DNA of 64,000 nucleotides, from positions 123,333-187,332 of the forward strand of contig NZ_NHSK01000076.1 in NCBI RefSeq assembly GCF_016653355.1, in the 5' to 3' direction. Below the pieces are notes generated by a model. The model was not told the DNA's origin and made no database searches. It saw only the letters and a list, made by a program, of their open reading frames with translations. The position numbers and the translations under genes are program-made. This document shows positions 63,492 through 64,000 of the stretch, in pieces; positions within the stretch are counted from its first letter, which is position 1; each line of letters opens with the position of its first letter. The DNA is from Rhodoplanes elegans. Lineage in GTDB: Bacteria > Pseudomonadota > Alphaproteobacteria > Rhizobiales > Xanthobacteraceae.

Positions 63492-64000
<509 letters not shown>

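Overview
The window is a very GC-rich chromosomal segment of a bacteriochlorophyll-making alphaproteobacterium, most likely of the order Hyphomicrobiales (Rhizobiales). The evidence is a purple-bacterial bch/puh photosynthesis cluster with two PpsR regulators, an AerR/PpaA and a PpsR-type bacteriophytochrome, together with the Rhizobiales-style cobS-cobT-J-protein and CarD/FdxA/S4/helicase neighbourhoods. The genus cannot be fixed from sequence alone; relatives of Rhodopseudomonas, Rhodoplanes and photosynthetic Bradyrhizobium are the natural comparison.

Layout. 1-15.4 kb is accessory metabolism: a cold-shock protein, a fatty-acid desaturase, fdhD facing an FdhF/YdeP-type molybdoenzyme, a CtaG-like membrane protein, a DUF1254 protein, a SphA-type outer-membrane protein with an AraC regulator, and an anaerobic sulfatase-maturating enzyme directly upstream of its presumed arylsulfatase. 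15.4-41.5 kb is the photosynthesis block. On the minus strand lie aerR-ppsR-bchG-lhaA paralogue-bchP-tspO-small membrane protein, then a second ppsR and bphP. On the plus strand lies one tightly overlapped run: bchF-N-B-H-L-M-lhaA-puhA-puhB-puhC-orf-acsF-puhE. These genes make the Mg-branch and the dark protochlorophyllide reductase, attach the tail, assemble LH1/reaction centre and regulate all this by oxygen, light and B12. Genes for pufLM, crt and bchCXYZ are absent and ordinary genes flank both sides, so the photosynthesis cluster is probably split in this genome.

41.6-64 kb is mainly housekeeping: a RAYT (REP-associated transposase) flanked by inverted REP hairpins, rpmB, a DUF3108 protein, a SUV3-like helicase with a frameshifted tail, an S4 protein, fdxA, a CarD with a long histone-H1-like N-terminal tail, a PACE efflux protein, a LysR/quinone-reductase pair, a phytase-esterase-like protein, cobT, cobS, a J-domain protein, a BolA protein, a CBS/CNNM transporter, aroB-aroK, a Spy/CpxP-like protein, an OmpR-type response regulator and the 3' end of an IS110-family element sitting against a palindromic intergenic repeat.

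The most rewarding points are: two PpsR paralogues, only one of which keeps the redox cysteine of the HTH, the cysteine-less one lying next to a phytochrome without a kinase ATPase domain; the H1-like tail on CarD; the RAYT/REP unit; the IS110 element that appears to interrupt a repeat; and a PpsR-like box overlapping a candidate bchF promoter. I saw no rRNA, tRNA or CRISPR array.
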